DNA of 64,000 nucleotides. Origin: Lihuaxuella thermophila. Its GTDB lineage: Bacteria > Bacillota > Bacilli > Thermoactinomycetales > Thermoactinomycetaceae. Position 1 is the stretch's first letter, and every line of letters starts with the position of its first letter. A program made the position numbers and the translations under genes. Of the stretch, positions 25,001 to 33,097 are shown piece by piece. Location: positions 1 to 64,000 of the forward strand of contig NZ_FOCQ01000004.1 in the NCBI RefSeq assembly GCF_900110165.1, written 5' to 3'. Under the pieces are notes generated by a model, which saw only the letters and a program-made list of their open reading frames with translations, did no database searches and was not told the origin of the DNA.

Positions 25001-25838
25001 TCGTTACGGCTTCTTTGGACAGTTTTTCTTCGGTAACGGCCTCATCCTGAATCTTGGCTGTGGAGACGGATAAATCCGCCAGTTTCGCGTTGTTGATGAC
25101 ATGATTTGCCAGGTGGATGGTCTCGACGGAACTGCTTTTCAATTTGGCTCCGCTGATGGACTGATCCGCCAAGTGCTCGCCCTGAATATGGCCGACTCCC
25201 AAATGGTGGCCGAAAATCGTCCGTTCTTTGAGTTTGGTTCCGTCAATACTGTGATCCATCAACCGGTCACCGGGAATTCCGTTTTCTTTGATGTGCTTGC
25301 CCTGGATGGCTTCCCTTGCGATTTTCTCACCGGTGATACAATCTGCATCCAGATGGAATTCTTTAATGGAGCGGCGCGCAATTTTGGAAGATGTAACGGC
25401 TTCCCCCGCTAACTTGGATTCGCTGATGATTTCGTTTTCCAAATGATCTCTGGCGATTACGCCTTTTTTTATTTTTGAGCCATCCACAGCTTGATTGGCG
25501 AGTTTTTCTGTTGTAATAAGAGCGTCAGCCAAATCATCCGTATAGATGACAGGTTGGTTGGTGTTGCCTGGGTTGCGGACTTTTTTAACCGTCGCCAGCC
25601 GGTGTTCAGCCTCTTGTTTTGCCGGCTCTTTTTTCGCAGGCTGCTCAGACACGGCGCGCTTTATTTCCGAAGCAGACGGTGTGTCGGACGATGGGGCTTG
25701 CTTGGCTGCCTTTTTCTCCAGCTCTTTCTTTTCGAGTTCTTTCTTTTCCAGCTTGATTAACTCTTCTAAGATGATCTCGTCCTGCATATGACTGTAAGAT
25801 CTTTTTTTGCGAGAAGAGTGGGATCTGCTTTTCTTCAC
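22017..25838 (-). CDS. Giant repeat protein with WIAG-tail-like C-terminus, probable spore-surface protein
   Basis: 1273 residues, starting GTG behind GGATGAGG. Residues 1-95 are very basic and then rich in EKK/ELEKK. About 98-1085 consists of about a hundred ~10-residue units alternating K[LI]xxxSV and [HH]LxDxxI (for example VTSSKIARRSI, EHLADQAVLARHI), a period typical of fibrous beta-helical phage-fibre-like proteins. In the distal half units are grouped into a 40-residue (120 bp) super-repeat. About 1095-1175 is a compact domain ending GNIFWIANFPL, a variant of the WIAG-tail motif that I recall at the C-terminus of such proteins in sporeformers. A 100-residue acidic, Cys-containing tail (ECCSS) follows. 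There is no signal peptide, which fits assembly from the mother cell onto the spore surface; that is inference from the coat-gene neighbourhood. Confidence 0.7.
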   Translation of the reverse strand: MKKSRSHSSRKKRSYSHMQDEIILEELIKLEKKELEKKELEKKAAKQAPSSDTPSASEIKRAVSEQPAKKEPAKQEAEHRLATVKKVRNPGNTNQPVIYTDDLADALITTEKLANQAVDGSKIKKGVIARDHLENEIISESKLAGEAVTSSKIARRSIKEFHLDADCITGEKIAREAIQGKHIKENGIPGDRLMDHSIDGTKLKERTIFGHHLGVGHIQGEHLADQSISGAKLKSSSVETIHLANHVINNAKLADLSVSTAKIQDEAVTEEKLSKEAVTSGKLSPQSIQSRHISNDAIQTLHLQNGIITSSKLAAQSVGSSHLQEASIQTKHLGKQIIHEEQLAPYSVTSEKIAPQSIDSIMIKDQTVQTHHLQSKIIQSNHLDDRSVGKSHIQEGSIGEEHISDNSVPGSKLADRSVTAQKIASDSISNEHLRDQSISGQKIKNESITQEKLAKEAVTPDKIAPASVRACHLSEEAVQSHHLADEIITSKKISPHSVGSEHIEEYAISNRHLGKNIIQEDHISDRSVTASKIAPQSIQSDMIQDQAVEAKHLSPRSIQEQHLQEQSINKFHIQDESICEQHIANNSIPGSKLVDRSITTSKLSPESISTDKIINYSITADKLAEGSVSSSKLAPHSVLDKHLNEGIISSRHIDAEQIQTWHLAEGCVTSKQLASEAVDGRHLADQSVSSRHLMDEQIEHRHLADGSVTSGKLAEESVQSEHLQDDVILSRHISDKQIEARHLADGSVTFHHLADDSVDTRHLMDQSVTSGKLSIQSVHSEHLADQAVLARHIQHKQIEEQHLADKAVSSAKLAGNAVHSEHLADQAVLARHIQHEQIEEQHLADKAVSSAKLAGNAVHSEHLADQAVLARHIQHEQIEEQHLADKAVSSAKLAGNAVHSEHLGDQAVLARHIQHEQIGEQHLTDKAVSSAKLAGNAVHSEHLADQAVLARHIQHEQIEEQHLADKAVSSAKLDGNAVLSQHIQHEQIEERHLKDRSVTSKKLAEKSIQSDHLAKHSVLSFHIQEEQITERHLADQSVVASKLADGAVEARHIQEKQIHDFHLRDNSITGEKIADGSIGIEKLNFNPLPLQPMVLSGAQDFHLEDGENNQLLEIPLPNSPTSPYVVVAMTDQPFCFASLVNRSKSGFTLRVQRAGQPTHSVQGNIFWIANFPLTTGFPHMDAFAEESGEKEVANIHSVSPGKTKPDEPAVRAEEPTESRIATSDIKKDEELNECCSSRADHRHEKSGAGPSCEEPGTANKNESNHDDLMNWWD
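22921..23514. repeat. 120-bp tandem repeats inside the repeat-protein gene
   Basis: Five consecutive 120-base units encode the 40-residue super-repeat (HSEHLADQAVLARHIQHEQI then EEQHLADKAVSSAKLAGNAV). Positions 23161-23280 and 23281-23400 are identical base for base, showing a very recent duplication or gene conversion. Neighbouring units differ by only a few substitutions. Confidence 0.9.
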
Positions 25839-25982
25839 GAAGCCTCATCCTTTCTCGGCGTACTCATTTATATTTAGGTATATTCATCAAAGGCAAACGT
25901 GGAAACCATCTATGCAAAAATTGGATGGATGCCCGGTGATCGGGTCAGCTAGGAGCCGTGGGGGATGCTCTCCATCTCCATT

Positions 25983-26026
25983 TACAAAAAACCAAACCCT
26001 TTGCTTGACTAGGCAAAGGGTTTGGT
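25983..26026 (-). terminator. Terminator of the yheC/yheD-GNAT operon
   Basis: ACCAAACCCTTTGC and GCAAAGGGTTTGGT (25991-26004 and 26013-26026) form a perfect 14-base stem followed on the minus strand by TTTTTT. The 5' arm encodes the last residues (TKPFA) of the acetyltransferase. Confidence 0.85.
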
Positions 26027-26494
26027 TTTCTTTGCTGCGGGAACGACCTCTTCGGGATTCCATTCTCCGCCGCCCAACCATAAAGTCGGCTTGCCGGTAG
26101 GTCCTTTGATCAGCCGAAATGCGGCCAGCCCGCAGGTGAAACAGAGCTTGAGACTGGCAATATTATCACAAGCGACGCGCGTATACACTTTTTTTAACTT
26201 CTCTATGGAGTATCTTAATAGAGCTTCCCCCACTCCTTGCTTACGATAGGCGGGATGAACGGCGACAAATGATTCGTCTAATCCGAAATTTCCAAATACG
26301 ATGACTCCCGTCACTTTCTTTCCGTCCAATGCAGCTGCCACCAATGTCCCTTCTTTGCATCCTTCCGGTTTCAGGCGTTGAAACCACCGGATGGCATGAT
26401 GAGTTATCCGGCCATCTCCGTATTTGCGCATAAACCGGACGATCGCAGGACGAACGCGCTCCAATTCGGCAGGCGAAATGCTTCGGATGTTCAT
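26009..26494 (-). CDS. GNAT family N-acetyltransferase
   Basis: 161 residues with the GNAT core: a VTGVIVFGNFGLDESFVAVHPAYRKQGVGEALL stretch (given here only as motif A; the RKQGVG at about residue 84 is the Q/RxxGxG acetyl-CoA pyrophosphate loop), a helix-strand (KVYTRVACDNIASLKLC) and a C-terminal tail of basic residues (AAKKTKPFA) overlapping the terminator. The ATG overlaps the stop of the upstream ATP-grasp gene by 4 bases, so it belongs to the same operon. Its substrate is unknown; acetylation of a coat or cell-envelope component, or of a product of the ATP-grasp enzymes, is a plausible guess. Confidence 0.8.
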   Translation of the reverse strand: MNIRSISPAELERVRPAIVRFMRKYGDGRITHHAIRWFQRLKPEGCKEGTLVAAALDGKKVTGVIVFGNFGLDESFVAVHPAYRKQGVGEALLRYSIEKLKKVYTRVACDNIASLKLCFTCGLAAFRLIKGPTGKPTLWLGGGEWNPEEVVPAAKKTKPFA

Positions 26495-27816
26495 GAGCTG
26501 ACTCCCCTCAGCACCGGCTTGTATCCGCTGAGATAAAGGCTGTATTCGATCAGCTTGCGCAGTGAACGGGCGCGAATCTCCGGCTCATCAAATTTCATCG
26601 GTTTGGCGTTCGCTTCAAAGAACCACATCTTCCCGTTCGGTTCCACCCCGAGGTCGATGGACATTTCACCCAGTTGGGAGGGTTGTTTTGATTCGATAAA
26701 CTTGGCGATCCGCAGTCCGATCTCTTCGATTCGCCGGTAAACCGCTTCTTGATTCATGCCGAATACCGCTTTCAATACAGTATGAATATTTTCGATTCTC
26801 CCGCCCATGGGAACATGCGTGGAAATCGCGGTGTCTCCCGCAACCCGGACACCCGCTCCGGTTAAGCCCCAACGCCCGGTTCCGTCCTTCTGCAGCAGCA
26901 TGCGAACGTCAAACGGCCTGCCGTGGTAAGTGGCGAGCGGAATGCCTTGTTGCAGGACATACGGCCGTTTTTGACACAATTTTTGAATGATCGACCACAG
27001 TGAGTCCGGTGACGAGGGGAAATATTTTTTCTTGCTGCGCATGGATTGATGGATGATCTCATATCTTTGTTGTTGAGCCGATATCCGCATGATTCCGATC
27101 CCCGCTTTGCCGTCAACCGGTTTGAGATAAAGAAAGGGATACCGGGCGAGCATCTGTTTCAACGCCTTCGGGGATTGGAACCGGACCGATTCAGGAACAA
27201 ATGATTTCAACTCTTCCGACTCAAGCAGATGTTGATACAGCGTCCATTTGTTAAAAAAGCCGGGATTGAAAAAGTGCACCCTGAGATGGTGTTTCAACTT
27301 GTGAATGGCTGCCTGCACGGTTTTTGACTGTTCCGATTTCCGGCTGGGAATCCGGTTGTAGACAACATCAGGAATAGGGAGTCTGGCGGGCAACCAACGG
27401 ATATTGCCGGAACGGTGGTCCAGCAGATAGCCGGGGATCGTGGATTCATTGGACTGAAGGCTTTTGGGTGTCAGAACAAAAACGGTGACACCCATGGTTC
27501 TGCCCATTCGTATAAGATCGGCAAAATTATTGTGATTTCCGCCAAACGGCTTCCCCTCATCCGTGGTTAAAATTCCGATGAAAGGTCCTATCTGATATTT
27601 CTTTTCTGCCACTTGCTTGACCCTGGCCGGCGTGTACAGCGGTGAATCGTTGTTGAATGGCGAATGCCGGACGGCGATCTGAGCCGGGGTCCGGCTTCCG
27701 AGAATCACAGGGAGCATATCGGGATACGTACGATTTTGATAGCGCTTCAGAGGAACGAAAACAAGGGGTTGTTGGTTGTGGCCGAGAGATAACCAGCCCG
27801 CTTCGGGTATTTTCAC
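26491..27816 (-). CDS. YheC/YheD family ATP-grasp protein, copy 4 in operon
   Basis: 441 residues. The N-terminal part (about 1-95) carries IGPFIGILTTD; the central ATP-grasp domain runs about 190-425 with VHFFNPGFFNKWTLY, LYLKPVDGKAGIGIMRIS (nucleotide-binding loop), YVLQQGIPLATYHGRPFDVRML and, near 400, MSIDLGVEPNGKMWFFEANAKP with the Asp/Glu/Asn Mg-ATP ligands. YheC and YheD of Bacillus are annotated as endospore coat-associated. ATP-grasp enzymes ligate amine or carboxyl groups, but no substrate is known for this group. It starts GTG behind AAGGGGGC. The upstream copy ends 13 bases earlier; the GNAT gene overlaps downstream. Confidence 0.85.
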   Translation of the reverse strand: MKIPEAGWLSLGHNQQPLVFVPLKRYQNRTYPDMLPVILGSRTPAQIAVRHSPFNNDSPLYTPARVKQVAEKKYQIGPFIGILTTDEGKPFGGNHNNFADLIRMGRTMGVTVFVLTPKSLQSNESTIPGYLLDHRSGNIRWLPARLPIPDVVYNRIPSRKSEQSKTVQAAIHKLKHHLRVHFFNPGFFNKWTLYQHLLESEELKSFVPESVRFQSPKALKQMLARYPFLYLKPVDGKAGIGIMRISAQQQRYEIIHQSMRSKKKYFPSSPDSLWSIIQKLCQKRPYVLQQGIPLATYHGRPFDVRMLLQKDGTGRWGLTGAGVRVAGDTAISTHVPMGGRIENIHTVLKAVFGMNQEAVYRRIEEIGLRIAKFIESKQPSQLGEMSIDLGVEPNGKMWFFEANAKPMKFDEPEIRARSLRKLIEYSLYLSGYKPVLRGVSS

Positions 27817-27829
27817 TTGAATGCCCCCT

Positions 27830-29212
27830 TTAAATAAAATTGGCTAATTTTAAGCTGTAATCGGTAATGAATTTGGCCGATTGCCAACCTGCTTCCCTCA
27901 GGCTGGGATGCAAAAAGATGTGGCGGCCCGGTTTGGAATTGATTTCGAACAGCCAAACGCGTCCGTTTCGGTCGACTCCCATATCCATTCCCAGTTCCCC
28001 GAGCGGAGCGTTTACCTGCTGTTCCAAAACTTGGGCGATGAGAATAGCCGTATTTTTGATGGATGCTTCAACCTCTTTTGCCGATTTCTTAAACACCCGA
28101 TGTAACAGATCATCAGTGGAGAGGACAGATCCTCCCGTCCGGATATGGGTCGTAACGGAGCCCGGTCCTGCGGCCTTGGAGCCGATGGCAACGACCCGCC
28201 ACTGGCCGGTTCTGTCTTTATGCATATGCACGCGAAAATCCACGGGGCGGTTCTGATATTTGATCAGCCGAATTCCTTGTTGTACGAGATACTTTTTAAA
28301 TCGTCCCGATCTGCTGCTGCCAAAATAGTGCTGGATCAGTTTTTCCAATGAATGGAAGCGATGGAGCACATTTTTCTCTCCCTGGTGGAAGCGGCAGAAG
28401 TAACCTTCCTTGGGATGGCGGGTGATGCGAAAAATACCGAGTCCCAAACTTCCGCCGCTGGGTTTGAGATACACCATCTGGTGTTTTTCCAACATGTTAT
28501 GCAGGGTTTGGATGGAAGGGGATAAATAGGTTTCCGGTATAAATTCGGCCGTGCTCGGATGATTGTTGAGCCATACGTGGATCGACCATTTATTGAAGAA
28601 ACCCTGGTTAAAAATTTTACATTGCCCTGACTCCTTCAGTCTGATCAAGCAAGATTGAACATGGGGCAGGGATTCTGCTTTCCGGTTGGGAACGCGTTCA
28701 TAAATCACATCCGGAAAGGGAGAGGTTCGCTGAACCCAGCGCATGTTTCCTTTGGAATCTTTGATGAAATACCACCCGGAAATCGTTCTATTTTGCCAAT
28801 CCACCATTTGTGGGGTAAACACATAGATAAATGGCCTCTCACTCATTCCGGCCTGAATAAAGCTGCGAAACAGCAGGGAGCGGGCACCGAACGGTTGAGC
28901 TGGATTTCCCGTGTAACCCGTGGTCAAAATTCCGATGACGGGGCCCAATTTCAAACGCTTATTGAAAAAAGTGGCTCTGGTCAGTCCGGTATAGGGGAGA
29001 TAGAGCTGACGGGTAACATTCGGAGATAAGATGATTTTATTTCCTGTGCTCTTCATCCTCGCTACGCGTGCAATCATTGACTTATTGCCGATTTCTACTT
29101 TGATGGACTGTCCGTTCGCGCAACCCCATTCATCCATGAGAGATTGACTGAGAACGATCGCTTTAGACGGAGTTTGAGTGTGTAGAAGTGTTTGACATAT
29201 GATTGAACTCAT
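27830..29212 (-). CDS. YheC/YheD family ATP-grasp protein, copy 3 in operon
   Basis: 460 residues. It has an N-terminal AbrB-like or beta-rich domain (about 20-90: MDEWGCANGQSIKVEIGNKS, NKIILSPNVTRQL), LGPVIGILTTGY, then the ATP-grasp domain with CKIFNQGFFNKWSIHVWL, MVYLKPSGGSLGLGIFRIT, YLVQQGIRLIKYQNRPVDFRVHM and LGELGMDMGVDRNGRVWLFEINSKPG carrying the catalytic Asp/Glu/Asn. I chose ATG 29212, 6-8 bases after AGGAGGG; a longer in-frame version from 29275 overlaps the previous gene and has no SD. The gap to the preceding copy is 10 bases. Role as for its siblings: coat-associated ligase, substrate unknown. Confidence 0.85.
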   Translation of the reverse strand: MSSIICQTLLHTQTPSKAIVLSQSLMDEWGCANGQSIKVEIGNKSMIARVARMKSTGNKIILSPNVTRQLYLPYTGLTRATFFNKRLKLGPVIGILTTGYTGNPAQPFGARSLLFRSFIQAGMSERPFIYVFTPQMVDWQNRTISGWYFIKDSKGNMRWVQRTSPFPDVIYERVPNRKAESLPHVQSCLIRLKESGQCKIFNQGFFNKWSIHVWLNNHPSTAEFIPETYLSPSIQTLHNMLEKHQMVYLKPSGGSLGLGIFRITRHPKEGYFCRFHQGEKNVLHRFHSLEKLIQHYFGSSRSGRFKKYLVQQGIRLIKYQNRPVDFRVHMHKDRTGQWRVVAIGSKAAGPGSVTTHIRTGGSVLSTDDLLHRVFKKSAKEVEASIKNTAILIAQVLEQQVNAPLGELGMDMGVDRNGRVWLFEINSKPGRHIFLHPSLREAGWQSAKFITDYSLKLANFI

Positions 29213-29222
29213 ACTTACCCTC

Positions 29223-30317
29223 CTAGGTGCCCATGAGCAGGGATCTTGCATACAAGATTGGAAGCCGGACCGCACGACGGCGGATTTCCAGTTCTCCTGT
29301 TTTCAAAAAAACGGATCGTCCTGGTTTTGAATTTACTTCCAGCAGCCATACATGACCTTGTCGATCAATTCCCAGATCCAATCCCAGTTCGACCAAGGGC
29401 CCGTGGTGTTTTTCTATATAAGGAGGCACAACCGAACTTACCGTTTCGATTTTTTTCAAAATGTCGGGAACCAGATTCCTCGGATAATTTTGATCCAAAA
29501 AAGGACGAAGAGAAGCGGCTTGGCCTCCTCCGTGCAGATTGGATGTAATCGAGTCTACCCTACCGATCCGCAGCGCCATTCCGGTGGTTTCCCATTCTTT
29601 GCGCTCATTTTTTTGCACCAGAATCCGAAGGTCAAACGGGCGTTGGTCGGGAGTGTGAAGCTTCAGGAAAGGCTGGATAATATAGCGGGTGTCTTGGATG
29701 AATGTTTGAACCCAGTGCTTCAACTGATCCTCATTTTTGATTACAACCTGAAACGCTTGATTGGATTTCGAACGTCCGCGCACTTCGAATCCGCGGGCCA
29801 GTCGGGTAATGGCCACCACCCCCCGTCCGTGGCTCCCCCCATTCGGTTTGATCAGCACAGAGGAATGTTCATGTAAAAAGCGAATCACATCTTGCGGCGA
29901 TTGATAGCGGATGGTCACGGGCAAGAAGGGTTGAATCTCCGCGCTTTTTTTGAGAATTTCATAGGTTTGGTGCTTCCCCCCCAGCGCCCTTCCCAAGAGG
30001 CGGATCCGGGGATCTTGGATAATGCGCTGGACATAAGGTTTATAGGAAAGGTAAACGCGGCTGTCCAGATAATAACAACGATCATAAATGAGGGAGGGAA
30101 GAGGCTGAACACTGCGATGCCACCGGCCGTCGGCCCCTATAGACCAGCCGGGTACCGTGCGTGTTTTCCAGTTGATCTCTTTGGGACTGAAAACGGATAC
30201 GGAGATTCCGAATGGTTTTCCTTCTTCGGTTAACTGCCTGAAATAAGATGCTTCCGGAAAGGGGGGGGTTTTGGTTTTTTGTGTGTAGCAGACAATGATT
30301 CCCAATGCTTTGTTCAT
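29223..30317 (-). CDS. YheC/YheD family ATP-grasp protein, copy 2 in operon (short form)
   Basis: 364 residues, about 100 shorter than its siblings because it lacks the N-terminal beta-rich domain and starts directly at MNKALGIIVCYTQKTKT. The ATP-grasp core is intact: SVLIKPNGGSHGRGVVAITR, YIIQPFLKLHTPDQRPFDLR, and LVELGLDLGIDRQGHVWLLEVNSKPGR. That is the YheC-like layout, in contrast to the longer YheD-like neighbours. Its SD (GGAGGAAA) lies within the last codons of the preceding gene with a 3-base gap, so the two are coupled. The function is inferred from family and operon only. Confidence 0.85.
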   Translation of the reverse strand: MNKALGIIVCYTQKTKTPPFPEASYFRQLTEEGKPFGISVSVFSPKEINWKTRTVPGWSIGADGRWHRSVQPLPSLIYDRCYYLDSRVYLSYKPYVQRIIQDPRIRLLGRALGGKHQTYEILKKSAEIQPFLPVTIRYQSPQDVIRFLHEHSSVLIKPNGGSHGRGVVAITRLARGFEVRGRSKSNQAFQVVIKNEDQLKHWVQTFIQDTRYIIQPFLKLHTPDQRPFDLRILVQKNERKEWETTGMALRIGRVDSITSNLHGGGQAASLRPFLDQNYPRNLVPDILKKIETVSSVVPPYIEKHHGPLVELGLDLGIDRQGHVWLLEVNSKPGRSVFLKTGELEIRRRAVRLPILYARSLLMGT

Positions 30318-30320
30318 CGT

Positions 30321-31751
30321 TTATTTCCTCCTTCGGGTGGGTCGTGATTTAACTGGTGGCGAAGGAGGAGAATGATTTTTCTTTTGCTGTAGACCTGTCA
30401 GAAAGAAAATATAATCGATCAGCCTGGTAACTGAAGGCCGTGTGGGAAGGGTCGGGTTGGTGACGGTGTCATCCGATTTGGAAGGTTTGGAATTGATCTC
30501 GATCAGCCAGACCTTTCCATTTTGGTCAATGGCGAGATCAATCCCGAGTTCGGCAAAATGTCCGTCAGCCAATCTCTCAAAGGTATTGCATATTTCCAGT
30601 GCGATGTTGCGAAGTCCGGTCACAGTGGGTTTATTGGGAATACGGCCCAGATCGGCCAGCACATCGGCAGCTTTGAGCAATGTGCCCCCCCGGGCCACAT
30701 TGGACACGATGTGCTGGTTATTGGCAATCCGCCCGACAATGGATGTAATCTGCCATTGGCCAAGTCTGTTCTTTTGCGCAAGAACCCGGAAATCCACTTG
30801 CCGGCTTCCCAATTTGACCAGGGTTAAGCCTTGTTGGACCAGGTAAGGCTGGCGGCCGATACGCCTGGTCAGGATCTTCGTCATTTCTGTCAATGTATTG
30901 GTCGTGCGCGTGAGCGTTCCGTTGGGCGTGGCGGACTGGTAAATCCATTTTCCGTCTCCTTTCAGGACGCGGATGATCCCGGAACCCAGGCTGCCGTTGT
31001 TCGGTTTTAAGTATAATACCGGATGCCTCCTGAACATCTCTCTCAGCCGGTTGGCATGAAAGGGGTAGGTTTCCGGCAGCATTTGACAGATCTGAGGATC
31101 ACGTATGAGAATCTGATGCACTTGATATTTATTGAGGAATTTTTCATTAAAAATCGGAATCCGGTAATGGTTTCTCAAGCGCTCGAGCTTTTGCTGCAAT
31201 TTTTCTTGCTGTTCCACTCTTCTTGAGGTGATTCGGTTATATATCACATCTGGGAAAGGTAAATGGGTATGGAGCCATTTCCCCTTTTCCCGGATCCATC
31301 CATGGATCGTTTTACTATCCATCTGGATTTGTTCGGGAGCAAAAACTGCCACCCGGAGCCCCCGTGATTGCCCGGCGATTGCGCATTCATCCAAAAATTT
31401 GGTGATGACGCCAAAGACTTGCTCTTGATTTACTTGCGGATGGGCATTGATCAGGATCCCAAGCAAAGGACCAAATCGCAAGCGGAGAGAATGGGGGTCA
31501 AATTGGGCATTGATCAAAGATTGATTGGTCATCCGCAACTCTGACGCCAGCCTGGAGCTCATCCGGATGAGATTGCTGTTGGTCGAGTTCAATGCGATCG
31601 ATCCGGTACCGGCAGCCGAACCAAAGGTTACCCAGAACGGTTGCGTGTGAATTTCCAGTTTTTTTGCTAAAACCCGACTCATAACCATGTTGATGTTTCT
31701 AGGAAATTGGCTTTCGGGTATAACTTGAATTTGTACTCTTGAAAGCCCCAT
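30321..31751 (-). CDS. YheC/YheD family ATP-grasp protein, copy 1 in operon
   Basis: 476 residues, first gene of the operon. The N-terminal domain (about 1-95: MSRVLAKKLEIHTQPFWVTFG, GSIALNSTNSNLIRMSSRLA) is beta-rich, then RFGPLLGILINA, then the ATP-grasp core with IPIFNEKFLNKYQVHQIL, VLYLKPNNGSLGSGIIRVL, YLVQQGLTLVKLGSRQVDFRVL and FAELGIDLAIDQNGKVWLIEINSKP. The C-terminus is a basic Pro/Ser/Arg tail (SPPSPPVKSRPTRRRK) absent from its siblings. SD GGAAGGGG is followed by the ATG. A CATACATTA element (31786-31778) 27-35 bases upstream matches a mother-cell sigma -10. Confidence 0.85.
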   Translation of the reverse strand: MGLSRVQIQVIPESQFPRNINMVMSRVLAKKLEIHTQPFWVTFGSAAGTGSIALNSTNSNLIRMSSRLASELRMTNQSLINAQFDPHSLRLRFGPLLGILINAHPQVNQEQVFGVITKFLDECAIAGQSRGLRVAVFAPEQIQMDSKTIHGWIREKGKWLHTHLPFPDVIYNRITSRRVEQQEKLQQKLERLRNHYRIPIFNEKFLNKYQVHQILIRDPQICQMLPETYPFHANRLREMFRRHPVLYLKPNNGSLGSGIIRVLKGDGKWIYQSATPNGTLTRTTNTLTEMTKILTRRIGRQPYLVQQGLTLVKLGSRQVDFRVLAQKNRLGQWQITSIVGRIANNQHIVSNVARGGTLLKAADVLADLGRIPNKPTVTGLRNIALEICNTFERLADGHFAELGIDLAIDQNGKVWLIEINSKPSKSDDTVTNPTLPTRPSVTRLIDYIFFLTGLQQKKNHSPPSPPVKSRPTRRRK

Positions 31752-31777
31752 GACAATCCCCTTCCGCCTTAAATAAC

Positions 31778-31786
31778 TAATGTATG
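31778..31786 (-). promoter_or_regulatory. Possible sporulation-sigma -10 element of the ATP-grasp operon
   Basis: CATACATTA on the minus strand fits the CATAnnnTA -10 of sigma-K and resembles CATACATT of sigma-E. The -35 region (CCTAATA about 17 bases upstream) is not convincing, so only the -10 is proposed. Confidence 0.35.
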
Positions 31787-31903
31787 GTATGTAGGCATGT
31801 ATATTAGGGTGAAAAAAAAAGGCTTGGCATCACTTCATCCGTTGGCAGAGGAACGGAGTTTATGATAATTAAAAAGATGGGGGATGGTTAGGGAGGTGAA
31901 ACG

Positions 31904-32263
31904 ATGGTAAATCCTTATGACCGAGCCCATGAACTGGCCCGCAGCATCCGTGCATCGGATGTTTACCAGGAGTTGAAGAAGGCAAAAGAAGAAGTGAACA
32001 GCAATCCCAAATTCGCGGAGATGCTGGAAACATTCCGGAAAAAGCAACAGGAAGTGCAGCTTCTTCATATGCAGGGAAAGCAACCGTCACCTGAACTGAA
32101 CGATGAGCTGAACATGCTGGTGACAGCCATTCAAGGTGTCCCCGCTTTGACCAGCTATTTACAGGCGGAAGAAAGGTTTGCCATTCTGCTGAGCGATCTC
32201 CAGAAAATCATCATGGAGCCGGTGGAAGAATTGCTCGGCAAGCCTGAAAAGACATCTACATAA
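31904..32263 (+). CDS. yheA: YheA-like UPF0342/YlbF-family protein
   Basis: 119 residues, all helical: [31 protein letters not shown], then a [17 protein letters not shown] coil and [25 protein letters not shown]. This is the UPF0342/YlbF-like fold of B. subtilis YheA (117 residues), which in Bacillus also lies near yheC/yheD, so synteny supports the name. YlbF-family proteins act in RNase Y/competence-biofilm control, but YheA itself has no settled role. SD GGGAGGTG precedes ATG. It is divergent from the ATP-grasp operon and forms a small unit with the next gene. Confidence 0.85.
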   Translation: MVNPYDRAHELARSIRASDVYQELKKAKEEVNSNPKFAEMLETFRKKQQEVQLLHMQGKQPSPELNDELNMLVTAIQGVPALTSYLQAEERFAILLSDLQKIIMEPVEELLGKPEKTST

Positions 32264-32279
32264 GAGGGAGGAAAATCTC

Positions 32280-32966
32280 TTGAAGATCACGTTTCACGGC
32301 CATTCCTGCTTTGAAATCGAGCACGAAAAGCACCGTTTGATCATCGATCCGTTCCTCACCGGCAACCCGGTCGCCAAAGCGAAGCCGGAGGATATCCGGG
32401 CAGACTATATTTTGCTCACCCACGGACATGGAGACCATGTGGGGGATACGGTAACCATCGCCAAAAATAACAATGCCACGGTGATTGCTCCGTTTGAGTT
32501 GGCAACCTGGCTCGGCTGGCAAGGGGTAAACACACACGGAATGCAGCACGGAGGCGGCTTCAATTTTGAGTTTGGCCGCGTGAAGATGACCCTGGCCTTC
32601 CACGGCAGTGCATATATCACTGAGAATAAAGAGATCATCTATCTGGGCAATCCGGCCGGCTTCCTTTTGACGCTTGGAGGCAAAACGATTTACCATGCCG
32701 GGGATACCAGTCTCTTCTCCGACATGAAGCTGATCGGCATGAACAAAAAGATCGATCTGGCCATGCTTCCGATCGGGGACAATTTCACCATGGGTCCGGA
32801 AGATGCTTTGATCGCCGCCGAGTGGGTCAACGCCGAACATGTCATTCCGATGCATTACAATACCTGGCCGCCGATTGAACAAGACGGCGAGGCTTTTGTC
32901 AAAGCGCTTGAGAAAAAAGGGATCAAAGGAACGGCATTAGCGGTGGGAGAGAGCATTTCGATATAA
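32280..32966 (+). CDS. ytkL: UPF0173 metal-dependent hydrolase YtkL
   Basis: 228 residues of the metallo-beta-lactamase superfamily. [14 protein letters not shown] is the typical start; the HGHGDHVGD motif near residue 50 is the di-metal HxHxDH site; [27 protein letters not shown] near 120 and [11 protein letters not shown] near 195 carry the remaining His and Asp ligands. Its substrate is unknown. Start is TTG at 32280, behind GAGGGAGG. It follows yheA by 16 bases, with a strong terminator after it. Confidence 0.92.
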   Translation: MKITFHGHSCFEIEHEKHRLIIDPFLTGNPVAKAKPEDIRADYILLTHGHGDHVGDTVTIAKNNNATVIAPFELATWLGWQGVNTHGMQHGGGFNFEFGRVKMTLAFHGSAYITENKEIIYLGNPAGFLLTLGGKTIYHAGDTSLFSDMKLIGMNKKIDLAMLPIGDNFTMGPEDALIAAEWVNAEHVIPMHYNTWPPIEQDGEAFVKALEKKGIKGTALAVGESISI

Positions 32967-33047
32967 GATATGTATTTGTAAATTTTCTGTAACCCGATTG
33001 TAATGTACATCCTCTAAAATATAACCAGGATGAAAACCCCCTTTGGT

Positions 33048-33080
33048 AGAGACGGCCCCGGAAAACCGTCTCTTTTTTTT
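33048..33080 (+). terminator. Terminator after ytkL
   Basis: AGAGACGG (33048-33055) pairs with CCGTCTCT (33066-33073), then TTTTTTT. Confidence 0.9.
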
Positions 33081-33097
33081 GTGTGTGAAAGCATGAT

